Source: CAZITB01 sp964542055 (GTDB lineage Bacteria > Planctomycetota > Phycisphaerae > Sedimentisphaerales > CAMDDF01). From it: a stretch of DNA of 23,321 bases. The stretch covers positions 1 through 23,321 of the forward strand of contig CAZITB010000033.1 of NCBI GenBank assembly GCA_964542055.1. Reading direction: 5' to 3'. The notes under the pieces are model-generated. The model did no database searches, had not been told where the DNA came from, and saw only the letters and a list, made by a program, of their open reading frames with translations. Position numbers and translations under genes: made by a program. Below are positions 21,596-23,321 of this stretch, piece by piece; position 1 is the first letter of the stretch, and each line of letters begins with the position of its first letter.

Positions 21596-22638
21596 AACTG
21601 GCGATTGTGATTGAAAATTATTATCAAAACGTTGGTGGAGCAGAGACAAGCGTTGGTGAACTTTTCGAAGAATTCAAAAGACGAGATATCGATGTTTTTT
21701 TGATAGCAGCCAAGTCAACTGTTAAAGATCGGCGTGTAATCGCGTTGTGCAATAAAATTCCGGGCAAAAGAGTTAATCTTAAAGTTTTTGAAAAATGCCT
21801 GAATAAGTATTTCAGATCGAATTCATTTGATGTTATCCATAGCGTGCTGCCCTTTCAATTAGCTGATGTATATCAACCAAGGGGAGGTTCCTTTGCTGAA
21901 ACAATTGAACGTTATGCACTGAGCTACAGCTCAAAAGTTATGAGAGGTTTTAAAAAATGTACTTCTTTTTTGAATTTTCGAAGACATGCATTTTTTAAAA
22001 GAGAAGCTCAAATATGTAGGGTTTCAAATAAAACTTTGGTTGCATGTTTATCGCAATATGTAGCAAATCAATTTATTAAACATTATGGTTTGTCAGAAGA
22101 TAGGCTGATAGTTATTCAAAATGGAATAAACACCAACATAGGAGAAGACCTTTTATCTGAAAAATTGCAAGCTGCTATAGAAAATTTGCCTCTTTCAAAA
22201 GAGCGATATTCTTTTTTTCTTTTTGCCGGTCATGATTTTAGACGTAAAGGATTAGCAAACTTAATTGAATCGATGAAATTGATTTCAACTTATAAATTGA
22301 AAACGATACCTGTTGTACTAGTTGCAGGAAATGACAAAAAAAATAAATACAAAAATCTTTCGATGGAAGCAGGTGTTAGTGAAAATTTCATCTTCATTGG
22401 CAAAACAGATGGAATAAAATCAGCTATTTCTTTTTGTGATGTGGTGGTGTTGCCCACATACGATGACGCTTGTTCGAGGGTTATTCTTGAGGCAATAGCA
22501 ATGGGAAAACCTGTTATCACGACAAGCTATAATGGTGCTTGTGAATTCATTCAAAATGGAAGACACGGGGTTGTAGTAGATGAGCCGGAAGATATTCAAG
22601 GCCTGGCGAATTCAATATCATATTTCTGTGAAAGAGGG
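21592..22638 (+). CDS. Glycosyltransferase family 4 (WaaG-like), 3' end lost at a junction
   Basis: GT-B fold, GT4 family, resembling WaaG, which adds the first hexose to the LPS core. The N-terminal half has GGAETSVGELFEEFKRR (about 15-31) and YQPRGGSFAETIERY. The C-terminal donor domain has VIQNGINT, FFLFAGHDFRRKGLANLIES, FIGKTDGIKSAISFCDVVVLP and the EX7E region SRVILEAIAMGKPVITTSYNGACEFI. After SISYFCER (about residue 348) the frame continues without a stop into unrelated GC-rich sequence, so roughly the last 25-30 residues of a normal WaaG, including the final helix, are missing. ATG 21592 overlaps the kinase stop (ATGA). No stop codon occurs before the window end, so the apparent product is a fusion. 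Confidence 0.85.
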
Positions 22639-23321
22639 GCTCCATTGCCCGCGGGACAATTCCGTGCCTTGCCCGTCATCACCATTGAGGGCCATGGCGG
22701 TTTTGAAAACAATTTGGAGGGGCGCCCGCAGCACTATGCGATTGATGGCATGTTCGGTGTTGTTTTGGAGTGGGGACTACCTAACAACGGAAGCTTTACC
22801 CTTGAAGCGCAACTCGGACCTGCGTTGGTATGGGGTGAAGCTGAACATTTTTACGGACGAGTGCATGTCGAACCCGATGATCATGATCACGATGAGCATG
22901 CGTCAGAGCATGAGGATGAACATGAGGATGAGCATGACGACCACGACGACCATGCGTCAGAACATGGGGGAGAACATGAGGACGAGCATGACGACCATGC
23001 GTCAGAGCATGAGGATGAGCATGACGACCACGACGACCATGCCGAAGATACCGAACATGCTCATGCGCATGGATCAGGCGCACCATTCCGACGCACAGAC
23101 ATCAAGGGATTTCTGCAAGCGCGTTATCAACCCAATGATCGACTGGCGTTGTCGGTGGCCTGGGAGCCTTATTACGTCACAGGTGATGAAGGAGAGGATT
23201 TTGGCATTGGCCTGAAGAATGAACTTGGCGCTGAAGTGGTCTATGCCTTCGGCGATGGTGATGTGAATTTCGCTCTAGGCGATGGCCTCGAGTCTGTCAT
23301 TGACGGTGTGTTTGTTTCAGT
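22639..23321 (+). CDS. Probable outer-membrane beta-barrel with His/Asp/Glu-rich metal-binding insert (partial, both ends missing)
   Basis: Not assigned to a family. Reading in the frame of the preceding glycosyltransferase, the segment opens near LPAGQFRALPVITIEG. It shows alternating hydrophobic and polar strands ending in aromatic or small residues (GVVLEWGLPNNGSFTLEAQL, LQARYQPNDRLALSVAW, LGAEVVYAFGDGDVNFAL), the style of a transmembrane barrel. Between two strands lies an insert of about 65 residues, almost entirely His, Asp, Glu and Ala, likely to bind Zn, Ni or Cu. No start codon, signal peptide or stop is inside the window. Base composition differs sharply from the DNA to the left: 34 of 60 bases are G/C at 22681-22740 against 15 of 60 at 22261-22320. 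It probably comes from another genome or locus. Confidence 0.5.
22897..23037 (+). repeat. Three in-frame tandem units encoding a His/Asp/Glu-rich array
   Basis: Units of 54 bp (22897-22950), 45 bp (22951-22995) and 42 bp (22996-23037) each begin CATGCGTCAGA and run into GAGCATGACGAC. All lengths are multiples of three, so the array can expand or contract without breaking the frame. The encoded core is HASEH(E/G)-x-EHEDEHDDH with a variable number of DH pairs. Confidence 0.85.

Noticed and set aside
22897..23037. CRISPR array
   Set aside because: The repeats are contiguous, coding, differ in length and have no spacers.
22580..23215. Plus-strand frame rich in Met/Ser/Thr across the right junction
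   Set aside because: It is a shifted reading of the His/Asp-rich repeats; the in-frame reading gives barrel strands and a metal-binding array.

Overview
The window reads as a stretch of a Gram-negative bacterial chromosome, most plausibly from the Planctomycetota (Phycisphaerae-like) or a neighbouring PVC lineage. The reasons are a heptose-type LPS core operon, a DUF6263-type exported protein, a GmhB with a membrane tail, a methyltransferase-thioredoxin fusion, and AT-leaning DNA with repeat-rich intergenic spacers. The phylum is inferred from gene flavour only; no rRNA gene is present. The draft-like features (nearby frameshifts and an abrupt composition switch at the right end) suggest a metagenome or draft assembly.

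Left accessory region (1-2690). A REP-associated Y1 transposase (RAYT), frameshifted near its C-terminus, lies between imperfect inverted repeats that each hold a REP-like hairpin. About 10 bp further on begins a compact unit of about 1.17 kb, bounded by inverted repeats built on TGTCCCC, that carries three overlapping minus-strand genes (a pseudopilin-like protein, a small helical protein and a 4-TM protein). The last two need single-base frameshift corrections. A gene-free, repeat-rich spacer follows.

Middle (2691-11264). A MtaA/UroD-type methyltransferase fused to two thioredoxin folds is followed by a second TGTCCCC-bounded unit carrying a DUF1648 membrane protein. That unit sits between the 3' end of the pyruvate dehydrogenase E2 gene and a diverged copy of the last 39 codons of that same gene. 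The intact operon, read leftward, is PPOX-flavoprotein - pdhA - pdhB - pdhC from a good promoter at 9217-9245. A UPF0316 membrane protein and a DUF3859 protein (plus strand) then converge on an exported DUF6263 protein.

Right part (11429-22638). This holds a class IV aminotransferase divergent from rplU (L21, with its own terminator and no rpmA), then a solitary NqrF-like flavoprotein with an unknown partner, then a long plus-strand operon from a near-consensus promoter at 14474-14502: NAD-type isocitrate dehydrogenase, lpxK, hldE, gmhA, gmhB, a heptosyltransferase (waaF-like), a WaaP-like core kinase and a WaaG-like glycosyltransferase. From hldE on, every junction overlaps by a few bases or nearly so. 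Together lpxK, the ADP-heptose enzymes and the transferases would phosphorylate lipid A and build and decorate an inner heptose core, so the cell should have an LPS outer membrane.

Right end (about 22639-23321). The WaaG-like reading frame runs without a stop into unrelated, much more GC-rich sequence encoding a probable outer-membrane beta-barrel with a His/Asp/Glu-rich metal-binding insert. This looks like an assembly chimera or a recent recombination joint. The most original signal in the window is the pair of compact TGTCCCC-bounded gene units in the accessory parts.
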